The notes under the pieces: model-generated
Databases searched by the model: none
What the model was told of the DNA's origin: nothing
What the model saw: only the letters and a program-made list of their open reading frames with translations
Assembly (NCBI GenBank): GCA_947258635.1
Contig: CAMYJM010000019.1
Location: 1 to 14,678, forward strand
Source of the DNA: an uncultured Acidimicrobiaceae bacterium
GTDB taxonomy: Bacteria; Actinomycetota; Acidimicrobiia; Spongiisociales; UBA5794
Direction of reading: 5' to 3'
DNA: 14,678 nucleotides
Part shown: one piece after another, positions 6,718 through 14,006 of the stretch
How the letters are laid out: every line of letters begins with the position of its first letter
Numbering within the stretch: position 1 is the first letter of the stretch
Translations under genes and position numbers: made by a program

Positions 6718-8784
6718 GTTCCTCGCGAATAGCCCGGATGGCTCGAGCCGCACGGTCACATCGCCCTCCTCGGTATGAAGGACGCGGGTCGTCGCCTCTT
6801 CCAGAACGTCGACGACCCGGGACGACGGGTGGCCGTAGCTGTTCTCCCCGTAGCTGATTACCGCCAGAGGCCCCACCGTGGCCGCCAGCCAGTCGAGGTC
6901 GGTTGTCGCCGAGCCGTGATGGGGGACGAGGAGTACATCGGGGCGGAGGCTCGGCAACTCCAGCTGGGCAACACTCTCGATGTCGCCGGCGAGCAGCAAT
7001 GAATGCCCGTTGGCCGAGGCCCAGACGACAACCGAGCCGTCGTTGTCGGCGGCAAAACGCCTCGCGGGGCCCAGCACCTCGAGATGGAACATCCCTATCG
7101 TCACGGTGGTGCCGGCGGTGACGGCTGCCGCCGGAGCATCGAGCTCATCGAGGAGGTCGGCCCACGGCTCCGCAGCGGAGAAATCCGGATACCAGACGCG
7201 ATCTACCGAGACCCGACCCGGCAACGCGGCCACGCCGCCGATGTGGTCGTTGTCACTGTGGGTGAGGATCAGCAGATCGATGCGGCCAACTCCATGCCGC
7301 CGCAACGCCGCCCGATAGGCCACCGGGTCGGGCCCGGTATCGACGGCAACCACCTGTCCCTGCGGCGACCGCAGCAGGACGGCGTCCCCCTGCCCGATGT
7401 CGAGGAAGACGGCGGCGGGCACCGGCGGCGCCCCCGGCGTGATCGACGAGGCGATTACGGCCGCTGCCGCCACGGCGATCCCGACCGGGGCCCGCCAGCG
7501 CAACACGACCAGAAACCCGAGCAGACCGAGCACGCCCATCAGGCCGACCTGGGGCAGCTGCGCCGCCCAGTCGGCCAATCGCAGCACGAGATGCGCCGTC
7601 ATCTCGGCCCCCTGATCGAGACCGGGTGCCCCGGTGAAGACCCGGCCCCACCCGGCTGCCGTGCCCAAAGCCACCAGCGGCGCCGCGATCACGTTGGCGA
7701 GCGCCGAGAACGCCGGCACCGATCCGAAATGCCACAACAGAAGCGGCGTGACGGCCAGTTGGGCCGCAACGGTGGCTCCGAGCGAGCGCCACACCGGAGC
7801 CGGCCGCCGCTCACTCCAGAGGTGGGAGCCGAGCAGAAGCCCGGCCGTGGCCAGGGCCGAGAGCTGAAACCCAACATCGAAGATGAGTTGCGGAGCGGTC
7901 AGCAGCAGCAGGGTGGCGGCTCCACCGAACGCGGTCCAGGCGTCCACCGGCACCCCGACCACCCGGCCGGCGAGCAGCAGCCCGACCATCACGCCGGCGC
8001 GCAACACCGAAGGCTCCCACCGCGTGACAAGAACGAACAGGCCGACGCCGACCAGGCCCACCCCGGCCCGCACCCGGGGCCCCATCGGGATCAGGCCGAG
8101 GAGAAGCCACACGCCGCCCAGGAAGATTGCGACGTTGCCGCCCGATACTGCGACGAAGTGCAACAGACCGGTGCGCCGCATGTCCTCGAGCTCGGTGGCC
8201 CCTATCGAAGAAGTGTCCCCAATCAGGAAGCCGCGCATGAGGGCGCCCGCCTGGTCGGTCGCCGGGAACTCGCCCAGTACACGCGACCGCAGTGCATTGG
8301 CATAGGTGATGACGCCCCCCGGCGGCTCGACGACCTCGAATCCCCGGGCGGCGACGCGGCCCGCGATCGGCCGCCGGTGGAGGCGGCCCACCCGCATCGT
8401 GAGCCGGCCGACGACGTGCACCCGGGCCCCGACCATGAGGTCGGGGCGCGCGGCCGTGGTTACCGCCAACGACGCCTCCCCTGCGGCGCCCCCGCCGATT
8501 GGACGCACCACGAAGCTCCATCCGCCGCCGAACGCGCCCGCCGGGGCCGGATCGCTCTGGGCAATCGCTTCGAACGCGACGGTCCCGTTGCCTTCGGGCG
8601 CCACCGGCGTCGGGATGGTGCGGACCGCCGCCCCCACGCCGGCCGCGGTGGCCAGCAGCAGCACTGCGGCGAGCGTGATCTGGCGCCCGAGGAAGAGGGC
8701 GGCCGCGGCAATCGCGGCAGCCGCCACCCCAGCGGCGCCGCCGAACCCGAAGGCCGCGCCCAGGGCGGTCACCGACGCGACCAC
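6433..8784 (-). CDS. comEC: ComEC/Rec2 DNA internalization channel, with an antisense-encoded C-terminal tail
   Basis: This 783-residue membrane protein is the channel that carries single-stranded DNA into the cell during natural transformation. Hydrophobic helices at the N-terminus precede an OB-like DUF4131 region. The Competence domain follows, with LLHFVAVSGGNVAIFLGG and RWEPSVLRAGVMVG. A C-terminal metallo-beta-lactamase-like domain has FLDIGQGDAVLL, LTHSDNDHIGG, LLLAGDIE and LLVPHHGSATT. Conserved sequence ends near VRLEPSG, about residue 685. The last roughly 98 residues (about 6433-6738) lie antisense to the end of cfa, are rich in Gly, Arg and Pro, and resemble no domain I know. They look like readthrough after loss of the original stop. 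GTG 8784 is the only usable start near the conserved N-terminus. It is 38 bp after comEA, without a clear ribosome-binding site, so coupling to comEA is likely. Confidence 0.92.
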   Translation of the reverse strand: MVASVTALGAAFGFGGAAGVAAAAIAAAALFLGRQITLAAVLLLATAAGVGAAVRTIPTPVAPEGNGTVAFEAIAQSDPAPAGAFGGGWSFVVRPIGGGAAGEASLAVTTAARPDLMVGARVHVVGRLTMRVGRLHRRPIAGRVAARGFEVVEPPGGVITYANALRSRVLGEFPATDQAGALMRGFLIGDTSSIGATELEDMRRTGLLHFVAVSGGNVAIFLGGVWLLLGLIPMGPRVRAGVGLVGVGLFVLVTRWEPSVLRAGVMVGLLLAGRVVGVPVDAWTAFGGAATLLLLTAPQLIFDVGFQLSALATAGLLLGSHLWSERRPAPVWRSLGATVAAQLAVTPLLLWHFGSVPAFSALANVIAAPLVALGTAAGWGRVFTGAPGLDQGAEMTAHLVLRLADWAAQLPQVGLMGVLGLLGFLVVLRWRAPVGIAVAAAAVIASSITPGAPPVPAAVFLDIGQGDAVLLRSPQGQVVAVDTGPDPVAYRAALRRHGVGRIDLLILTHSDNDHIGGVAALPGRVSVDRVWYPDFSAAEPWADLLDELDAPAAAVTAGTTVTIGMFHLEVLGPARRFAADNDGSVVVWASANGHSLLLAGDIESVAQLELPSLRPDVLLVPHHGSATTDLDWLAATVGPLAVISYGENSYGHPSSRVVDVLEEATTRVLHTEEGDVTVRLEPSGLFARNSGVVTRHSPAPSVGPRRGALGVDGLVDGYGPGLEGRCRPCHVRSPDSVGALVGGCHGQLVVLFEFCDPVVQGERVRLAEALAVAGFKAGFFGGS

Positions 8785-8822
8785 GCACCCGGTTCGCCCG
8801 ATCCCGCGCGGCCACCGCAGAT

Positions 8823-9387
8823 TCAGGGCACTACCACATGGTCACGGAGCGCCGCCAGCTTGGCTTCACCGATCCCGGCGACGTCGAGCAGATCCTCAAC
8901 GGTGGCGAAGCCACCGACACTGTCCCGGGCCGTAATGATGCGCCCCGCCAGCACCGGGCCCACTCCGGGAATCTGCTCCAGCTCGGCGGCGTCGGCAGTG
9001 TTGAGCCGCACCCGCCCATCGGCTGCCATCGGCACCTCATCGGGCGCGGTCGCGGACGGCACGACGATCTGCTCACCGTCGCGCACGGGAGCCGCCAGGT
9101 TGACGCGTCCCGGAGCCGCGTCTGCGGTGGTTCCCCCGGCGGCGGCGATCACGTCGGCAACTCGAGCCGAGCGCGCCACTTCCACCAGGCCCGGTGACGC
9201 CACCGCGCCCGACACGTGCACGGTGATCCGTCCCGTGTCGGTAGTGACGGCCGGGGCCGGTGGCGCCACGGCGTTCGTCGCCGGCTGCCCGTAGTACAAG
9301 AAGGCGGCCGCGGCCAGCGTCGCTGCAACCAGAACCGCAGCAACCCGCTGTCTGTTCGAATCGATGGCGCTACCTATCGTCCGCCAT
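8823..9387 (-). CDS. comEA: ComEA competence protein, helix-hairpin-helix DNA receptor, with a frame break at the start
   Basis: ComEA binds double-stranded DNA at the outer membrane face and hands it to ComEC. One membrane helix (AAVLVAATLAAAAFLYYG) is followed by an Ala/Pro linker, an SLBB domain (ITVHVSGAVASPG to VRDGEQIVVPS) and a C-terminal helix-hairpin-helix pair, RLNTADAAELEQIPGVGPVLAGRI and LLDVAGIGEAKLAAL. The frame holding these domains has no ATG, GTG or TTG before the helix except a TTG at 9635 deep inside the preceding gene. ATG 9387 has GGAG (9394-9397) six bases upstream but gives only MADDR and a stop. Removing one G from AGGTAG (9370-9375) would join it in frame as MADDSSAIDSNRQRVAAV. 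I therefore give 9387 as the likely true start, with a one-base frameshift or sequence error. ATC 9365 and CTG 9401 are non-canonical alternatives. Confidence 0.85.
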
Positions 9388-9447
9388 CGCCGACTCCGCA
9401 GTACGAGTTCTAGCCGACGGCTCCCGCCGGATCTAGACCCCTGGCGA

Positions 9448-10287
9448 CTAGAACAGGAGGGGCATGAGCACGGCTTCCACCGTTTCGGAGAGCTCCTGCA
9501 ATTCCTCGCCGTAGGCCAGGAAGAGGACTGCCAGCCCGTTGGTGCCCATGTGGGCGAAGATCGGCAAGCCGATATTTCCCGCCCGAAGCGCCAGATAACC
9601 GAGAGCCAGCCCGACGAGAAACAGGCCTGGTACAACGAGGATGGCGTTCGGGTCGAGCAGGTGCGTCAGCGCGAATACGGCGCTCGAGATGAGGACCGCG
9701 TTGCGTCGACTCATCGACTTGACGAGTCGCCCCAGCAGCATGCCCCGATAGACGATCTCCTCGAAGACCGGCGTTACGACGGCGACCAGCAGGGCGAAGA
9801 GTGCGATTTCCCAATTCGTCAGCTCCGCGCCGAGCCGGGCGATCTCCTGCTGCGGGCCGTCGTCTTCAGACAACAGCTGGACGAGCGGCAGCGTGAGCAA
9901 TGCCACTGCGACCTGCAGAACCATGCCGGCGGCGATACCCCACACGTGCCTCGCTTCGATCTTGAAACCGAAGTCGATTCGCCATGATCTCGAACCGCGA
10001 AACCGGCTGGCTACGGCGACGGCGACGAGGCTGGCCACTGCCTGCGCCGCCAGCAAGGCGAGTGGCGAGACGTCGTCGATCGCGCTGCTACCGCCCACAA
10101 CCCCGATGGTGATCAAGGCGAGGAGCGGACCGACGATGATGCCGAACGCCAGCACCATGGCGATGTGGCCGTAGCTCCAGTTGCTATGGGGCAGGTAGGC
10201 GTCGCGGGGCTGCTCCCCAGCCGGGGGCCCTTGTGGTGGAGGGAGGTTCGACAGGTCAGAAGCTTCGGGCACCTCGAAGTCGCTCAC
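9448..10287 (-). CDS. CPBP-family intramembrane glutamic endopeptidase (CAAX protease-like)
   Basis: This 279-residue membrane protein carries the motifs of the CPBP/Abi family (Rce1-like): FEEIVYRG with Glu176, Glu177 and Arg181, then FALTH with His209, then FAHMGTN with His246 and Asn250. All lie in membrane helices, as the active site requires. A proline-rich cytoplasmic N-terminus of about 40 residues precedes roughly seven or eight helices. Family members cleave proteins within the membrane, and some mature peptides or give bacteriocin immunity; the substrate here is unknown. The start is GTG 10287, chosen because GGAAGG (10294-10299) lies six bases upstream and because the GTG overlaps the TGA of the HExxH gene by four bases (GTGA). 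The frame remains open further upstream, but that part is a shadow of the HExxH gene. comEA begins about 60 bp downstream. Confidence 0.9.
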   Translation of the reverse strand: MSDFEVPEASDLSNLPPPQGPPAGEQPRDAYLPHSNWSYGHIAMVLAFGIIVGPLLALITIGVVGGSSAIDDVSPLALLAAQAVASLVAVAVASRFRGSRSWRIDFGFKIEARHVWGIAAGMVLQVAVALLTLPLVQLLSEDDGPQQEIARLGAELTNWEIALFALLVAVVTPVFEEIVYRGMLLGRLVKSMSRRNAVLISSAVFALTHLLDPNAILVVPGLFLVGLALGYLALRAGNIGLPIFAHMGTNGLAVLFLAYGEELQELSETVEAVLMPLLF

Positions 10288-10715
10288 CGGGGGCCTTCCA
10301 TGACGAAGGCGGCCACGCCCCTCGCTTCGATCTCGAGCCGGACCGCGGAATACGCCGCCCAATGGCCTTTGCGCTGCAGCCGCCCCCGCAAGTAGTCGAA
10401 GGCATATTGGGCGACATGGCGGACTGCGCCCAGCCGGCGGAATTGCTCGATGTGGACCAGCTCGTGGACCAGCAACCGGCCGAGGGCGGACGAGTCGGTT
10501 GCCGCTTCGTATCGATCCATCATCGGCGGAGTCAAGTACACCGCCCACGGCATGGCGACGGCAACGATCCCTCGCGCCCATAGGGCCCGGAACCACCGCG
10601 GAGCCAGCCGCACCGGCACTTGTGACGGGTCGACTCGCGTCAGCACCCGAGCCAGCCATTCCCGATCGACCCCGGCGGCGGCCAGGCCTTCGGCTGCGAC
10701 AAAGGAGCGTTTCAC
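10284..10715 (-). CDS. small HExxH putative metallopeptidase (DUF4157-like)
   Basis: This 143-residue protein has HELVHIEQ at residues 84-91, a zincin-type zinc motif in which His84 and His88 bind the metal and Glu85 is catalytic. An acidic segment RLEIEARG (Glu128 or Glu130) could supply the third ligand. The HExxH-x-x-Q arrangement with a later E-x-E-A resembles the DUF4157 group, whose members are often putative peptidases. A weak hydrophobic stretch at 46-64 (ALWARGIVAVAMPWAVYL) could touch the membrane, but there is no clear signal peptide. The substrate and exact role are unknown. GTG 10715 is the start, with no ribosome-binding site but with TAGCCT exactly six bases before it, suggesting a leaderless mRNA. 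Its stop overlaps the start of the CPBP protease gene (GTGA), so the two are probably made together. Confidence 0.75.
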   Translation of the reverse strand: MKRSFVAAEGLAAAGVDREWLARVLTRVDPSQVPVRLAPRWFRALWARGIVAVAMPWAVYLTPPMMDRYEAATDSSALGRLLVHELVHIEQFRRLGAVRHVAQYAFDYLRGRLQRKGHWAAYSAVRLEIEARGVAAFVMEGPR

Positions 10716-10721
10716 AGCGTG

Positions 10722-10727
10722 AGGCTA
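10722..10727 (-). promoter_or_regulatory. -10 box of the HExxH gene, probably leaderless
   Basis: On the minus strand TAGCCT fits TANNNT and is followed by CACGCT and then the GTG start at 10715. The layout and even the bases closely match the region before holA (TAACCT-CGTGCT-ATG). Transcription would begin at the G of the start codon. This promoter would drive the HExxH and CPBP genes and possibly comEA and comEC. Confidence 0.5.
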
Positions 10728-10780
10728 GACAGGCCGTCGGCCAAGGTCGGCCGATCAACCGCAGCCGGTGCGAAGGCTCC

Positions 10781-10786
10781 TACCAT
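10781..10786 (+). promoter_or_regulatory. possible -10 box of leuS
   Basis: TACCAT fits TANNNT and would start transcription near 10793, giving a leader of about 20 bases with the weak ribosome-binding sequence GGGG-TAGAGAG before ATG 10812. The gap also holds GTCGGCC twice (near 10736-10742 and 10746-10752). The leader is far too short for a T-box. No clear -35 box is seen. Confidence 0.35.
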
Positions 10787-10811
10787 TGTCGGCTCAATAC
10801 GGGGTAGAGAG

Positions 10812-13556
10812 ATGGCATACGACCACAAGTCAATCGAGTCCAAGTGGCAGCAGGCCTGGGAGGAACAGGGCCTTTATCGAGCCGAGGTCGACTGGTCACG
10901 GCCCAAGCATTACGCAGTCACGATGCTCCCCTACCCGTCGGGCGACCTCCACATCGGCCACTGGTATGCCATGACACCGTCCGACGCCCGGGCCCGGTTC
11001 ATGCGGATGAAGGGGTACAACGTTCTCTTCCCGATGGGCTTCGACGCCTTCGGCCTCCCCGCCGAGAACGCCGCCGTGCAAAACAACATCCACCCGTGGC
11101 CATGGACCTACGACAACATCGAGCGGATGCGCATCCAGCTGCGGACGATGGGGGCGATGTTCGACTGGGAACGCGAAACGGTGAGCTGCGATCCCGAGTA
11201 CTACCGATGGACCGAATGGTTCTTCAAGCGAATGTTCGAGGCAGGCATAGCCTATCGGAGCAAAGCCCTGGTCAACTGGTCGGAGACCCTGCAAACGGTG
11301 CTGGCGAACGAGCAGGTCATCGACGGCAAGGACGAGCGCACCGGCCAACCCGTCATACAGAGGATGATGGAGCAGTGGTTCTTCGCCATCACGGACTACG
11401 CCGACGAGCTCCTCGACTTCGAGGGCATCGATTGGCCGGATCCTATCCAAACCATGCAGACCAACTGGATCGGCCGTAGCGAGGGGGCCCTGGTGACCTT
11501 CGAGTCGCCGGCCGGCGAAATCCCGATCTTCACCACCCGCCCCGACACGTTGTGGGGGGCCACGTTCATGGTGCTGGCGCCCGAACACGAGCTGGTGGCG
11601 GGATTGACATCCGACGAGCAGCGCGAGCAAGTGGAGGCCTACGTGGCTGCATCGGCCCGGCGCACCGAGCTGGAACGGATGGAAGAGAGTCGGGACAAGA
11701 CGGGAGTCTTCACCGGCGGTTACGCCGTCAACCCGGTCAACGGATCGAACATCCCGGTGTGGATCGCCGACTACGTCCTGATCTCGTACGGCACCGGCGC
11801 GATCATGGCGGTGCCGGCCCACGACCAGCGCGACTTCGAGTTCGCCCGCCATTTCGAGCTTCCGATCGTTCCCGTCATCCACCCCGAGGGCGCCGCCAAG
11901 CTGAGCGAACCCGCCATGGTCGAGTCATATGTCGGTCCGGGAACGATGGTCGATTCCGGACCGATCAGCGGCGTCGCCACAACGATGGCCAAGGGGCGCC
12001 AGAACCCCAGCATCGCGGCCGCCATCGATTGGCTCGAGGAGAACGGAGCCGGCACGGAGTCCGTCAACTTCCGGCTTCGGGACTGGTTGATCGGCCGGCA
12101 ACGCTACTGGGGTTCGCCGATCCCGATCATTCACCGCAGCGACGGCACTATGGAGACGGTTCCCGATTCTGACCTCCCCGTGGTACTGCCCGAGGACGTC
12201 GACTTCGTGCCGACGGGCCGGAGCCCGCTCACTTATCACGAGCCGTTCCTGAACACGGTCGACTCTGCCGGGAATCCGGCCAAGCGGGAGACCGACACGC
12301 TGGACACATTCATGTGCTCCAACTGGTACTGGTTCCGCTACCTGTCGCCCCACTTCGACACTGCCCCCTTCGACCCGGAGGAAGCCGCCTACTGGTTGCC
12401 GGTGGACACCTACACCGGCGGCGCCGAGCACGCCGTGATGCACCTGCTGTACGCCCGGTTCTTCGTGAAGGTGATGCGGGACCTGGGGGTATTCAAAGAC
12501 ACGATCGAGGCCATGAAGGAGCACGGCCGCTCCCCAGACGGTTGGTTCGACGAACCGTTCCGGCAAGTGCGCAACCAGGGCCAGATCCTCGGTGAGGAAC
12601 GCCGTGGTGACCGTCTGGCCGCCGACGGCGATTGGGACGGCGAAGTGCTGCGCGCCACATCGATCCAGGTCGGTGAAGACGTCGCCGGGGCGGTCGTCGG
12701 AGAGCTGATGAATCGCACCGAGCGCATCCTCAAGGTGGCAACCGCCGATGGTGTGATAACCGTCGAAGTTCTCGCCGACGCTCATGTCGACATCGCCTCC
12801 ATCCCGGGCGACAACGACATCAACCAGCTCAAGCAGCACCTCGACGTAGAACGTATGTCCAAATCGCGCGGCAACGTGGTCAATCCCGACGAGCTGGTCG
12901 AGCAATACGGGGCCGACACGGTGCGCACCTACCTGATGTTCGCCTTCGATTGGCTCAAGGGCGGCCCCTGGGACTCACGGGGCATCGCCGGCGCTCGACG
13001 CTTCCTCGACGATGTCTGGAAGTTGGGTACGGGCGGCTACGAGCCCAAGGCGGTGAATGAAGGCGCGACGACCGAGCTGCGGCGCGCCACTCACAAGATG
13101 ATCAAGAAGGTCGAAGCGGACATGGTCGACTTCAAATGGAACACCGCCGTGGCCGCCATGATGACGCTGCGCAACGACCTCCTGGCGGCCCGCCGGGACG
13201 CCAACGTCTCCGGCGATGCCTGGAATGAGGCGGTAGACACGCTGCTGTCGGTTCTCGCCCCGATCGCGCCGCACATCACCGAGGAGGTGTGGCGCAGCCG
13301 GGGCCACGAGACCTCCGTCCACGCCAGCCCGTGGCCGGCCGCCGATCCAGAGCTGGCACGCGACGAGACGGTGACGATGGTGATCCAGGTCAACGGCAAA
13401 GTGCGAGACCGCATCGAGGTCCCCGCCGATATCACCGCCGAAGACGCCGAAGCCGCCGCCCTCGCCACCGAGCGCATCGCCGAATGGACGAGTCGGGGTG
13501 AGGTCCGCAAGGTCATCGCTCGCCCCCCGAAGCTGGTCAACATCGTCGTCGGCTGA
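10812..13556 (+). CDS. leuS: leucine--tRNA ligase
   Basis: This 914-residue class I aminoacyl-tRNA synthetase charges tRNA-Leu with leucine in the cytoplasm. Domains in order are: the catalytic fold with HIGH at residues 47-50 (GDLHIGHWYAM); the CP1 editing domain with TTRPDT at 241-246 and AVPAHDQRDFEFA carrying the editing aspartate; the second half of the catalytic fold with EPFRQVRNQGQILG near 581; the signature loop RMSKS at 681-685, with Arg for the usual first Lys; then the anticodon-binding and C-terminal domains ending in VIQVNGKVRDRIEVPADI and KLVNIVVG. The stretch between EPF and RMSKS is about 100 residues, longer than in E. coli LeuS, so the leucine-specific insert is enlarged. 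ATG 10812 gives the conserved N-terminus (AYDHKSIESKWQQAW). An in-frame start at 10719 would add 31 unconserved residues and is rejected. Confidence 0.97.
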   Translation: MAYDHKSIESKWQQAWEEQGLYRAEVDWSRPKHYAVTMLPYPSGDLHIGHWYAMTPSDARARFMRMKGYNVLFPMGFDAFGLPAENAAVQNNIHPWPWTYDNIERMRIQLRTMGAMFDWERETVSCDPEYYRWTEWFFKRMFEAGIAYRSKALVNWSETLQTVLANEQVIDGKDERTGQPVIQRMMEQWFFAITDYADELLDFEGIDWPDPIQTMQTNWIGRSEGALVTFESPAGEIPIFTTRPDTLWGATFMVLAPEHELVAGLTSDEQREQVEAYVAASARRTELERMEESRDKTGVFTGGYAVNPVNGSNIPVWIADYVLISYGTGAIMAVPAHDQRDFEFARHFELPIVPVIHPEGAAKLSEPAMVESYVGPGTMVDSGPISGVATTMAKGRQNPSIAAAIDWLEENGAGTESVNFRLRDWLIGRQRYWGSPIPIIHRSDGTMETVPDSDLPVVLPEDVDFVPTGRSPLTYHEPFLNTVDSAGNPAKRETDTLDTFMCSNWYWFRYLSPHFDTAPFDPEEAAYWLPVDTYTGGAEHAVMHLLYARFFVKVMRDLGVFKDTIEAMKEHGRSPDGWFDEPFRQVRNQGQILGEERRGDRLAADGDWDGEVLRATSIQVGEDVAGAVVGELMNRTERILKVATADGVITVEVLADAHVDIASIPGDNDINQLKQHLDVERMSKSRGNVVNPDELVEQYGADTVRTYLMFAFDWLKGGPWDSRGIAGARRFLDDVWKLGTGGYEPKAVNEGATTELRRATHKMIKKVEADMVDFKWNTAVAAMMTLRNDLLAARRDANVSGDAWNEAVDTLLSVLAPIAPHITEEVWRSRGHETSVHASPWPAADPELARDETVTMVIQVNGKVRDRIEVPADITAEDAEAAALATERIAEWTSRGEVRKVIARPPKLVNIVVG

Positions 13557-13690
13557 GGGACGGGGACAAGGTGCCCGGTGGCGCGGTTCTCTGAGCTCTC
13601 GAATCCAGGCCCCCAGCGCTGTATTGCCGGATGGGCTCGGAGCGGGGTACGCCATATAGCTCACGGTGGCGGGTGTTCTGGGCGGTTCTC

Positions 13691-13811
13691 GTTCTTGCGT
13701 AGATATGCGCCAATTCCGGCGCTCAGATACGCAAGAACGGAACGGTGCCGGCCGGCGCTGAACTTGCGTACGTGGCCGCCATATGTGGCCGCCAGATACG
13801 CAAGAACGGAA
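13691..13811. repeat. two-unit palindromic tandem repeat, 69-bp period
   Basis: Two similar hairpin units are spaced exactly 69 bp apart. In unit 1, GTTCTTGCGTA (13691-13701) pairs with TACGCAAGAAC (13728-13738), and GCGCC (13707-13711) with GGCGC (13718-13722), around the 6-base loop AATTCC. In unit 2, CTTGCGTA (13763-13770) pairs with TACGCAAG (13797-13804), and the inner arms TGGCCGCC and GGCCGCCA pair imperfectly around the 6-base loop ATATGT. The right arms share the 19-base direct repeat CAGATACGCAAGAACGGAA (13724-13742 and 13793-13811). Because the arms are alike, arms of different units can also pair. It lies between leuS and the VanY gene. It may be a REP-like or MITE-like intergenic element, or an RNA structure. 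Confidence 0.85.
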
Positions 13812-13882
13812 GCCTGCCGATCACCCGACCAGCGCCGATCAGCACGTCCGCGCTCATTATCCGGCCAGCCCTCTAGTGCCAC

Positions 13883-13911
13883 CTAGTTACGCCCGCGCCG
13901 ACCGTAACTAG
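13883..13911. promoter_or_regulatory. inverted repeat CTAGTTAC-N13-GTAACTAG, possible operator
   Basis: CTAGTTAC (13883-13890) and GTAACTAG (13904-13911) are a perfect 8-bp inverted repeat around 13 bases. The half-site centres are about two helical turns apart, which suits a dimeric regulator. Another CTAG lies just upstream at 13873, giving three copies of this normally rare tetramer within 40 bp. The element lies about 95 bp before the VanY start codon and upstream of a possible -35 box TTGACC (13939-13944). A weak -10 candidate (GATATC, 13965-13970) is 20 bp further on. Confidence 0.4.
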
Positions 13912-14006
13912 TCCCATCGAATGCCTCGTTTTCGATTCTTGACCCTGCGACCGGCCCGGGAGACGATATCCGGGGGCTGGGACTACCGCCTGTGGGCCAG
14001 GGGGCA

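Larger units (their letters stand above)
13557..14006. other. 450-bp gap between leuS and the VanY gene without a supported protein gene
   Basis: Apart from the palindromic tandem repeat and the CTAG inverted repeat listed separately, I see no gene here. I found no clear intrinsic terminator with a T-run directly after leuS; the first hairpin, about 135 bp downstream, belongs to the repeat. Short open frames on both strands cross the repeat, but they only translate its palindromes. Confidence 0.6.

Noticed and set aside
7003..9294. Long plus-strand open frame (763 codons) opposite comEC and comEA
   Set aside because: The minus strand has clear ComEC and ComEA motifs throughout. The plus-strand translation is Arg/Gly/Pro/His-rich without domains, a typical shadow in high-GC DNA.
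9388..9635. N-terminal extension of the comEA frame to TTG 9635
   Set aside because: It would overlap the CPBP gene by 188 bp out of frame and add a Ser/Arg/Trp-rich segment unlike ComEA, with no ribosome-binding site.
10288..10758. N-terminal extension of the CPBP protease frame to 436 codons
   Set aside because: The extension is Arg/Gly/Pro-rich, lies over the HExxH gene in another frame, and the GTG at 10287 has a ribosome-binding site and a GTGA overlap.
10716..10811. T-box or other riboswitch upstream of leuS
   Set aside because: The whole gap is under 100 bp and is shared with a divergent promoter; no T-box consensus or terminator/antiterminator pair is visible.
10896..12905. Two long minus-strand open frames opposite leuS
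   Set aside because: leuS is complete with all signature motifs on the plus strand, and the antisense products look like His/Asp/Val-rich mirror sequence.
13590..13615. tRNA-like T-loop sequence (CTCTCGAATCC)
   Set aside because: The flanking bases do not form a T-stem, and no acceptor, D or anticodon arm can be drawn upstream.
13691..13811. CRISPR-like repeat-spacer pattern
   Set aside because: There are only two copies, the repeats are palindromic with imperfect inner parts, and no cas genes are nearby.
13578..13886. Small open frames on both strands across the palindromic repeat (102 codons plus, 73 codons minus)
   Set aside because: Their apparent internal repeats (RYARTE on plus, SVLAYL on minus) come from the 69-bp DNA repeat being a multiple of three. 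There is no ribosome-binding site and no known domain.
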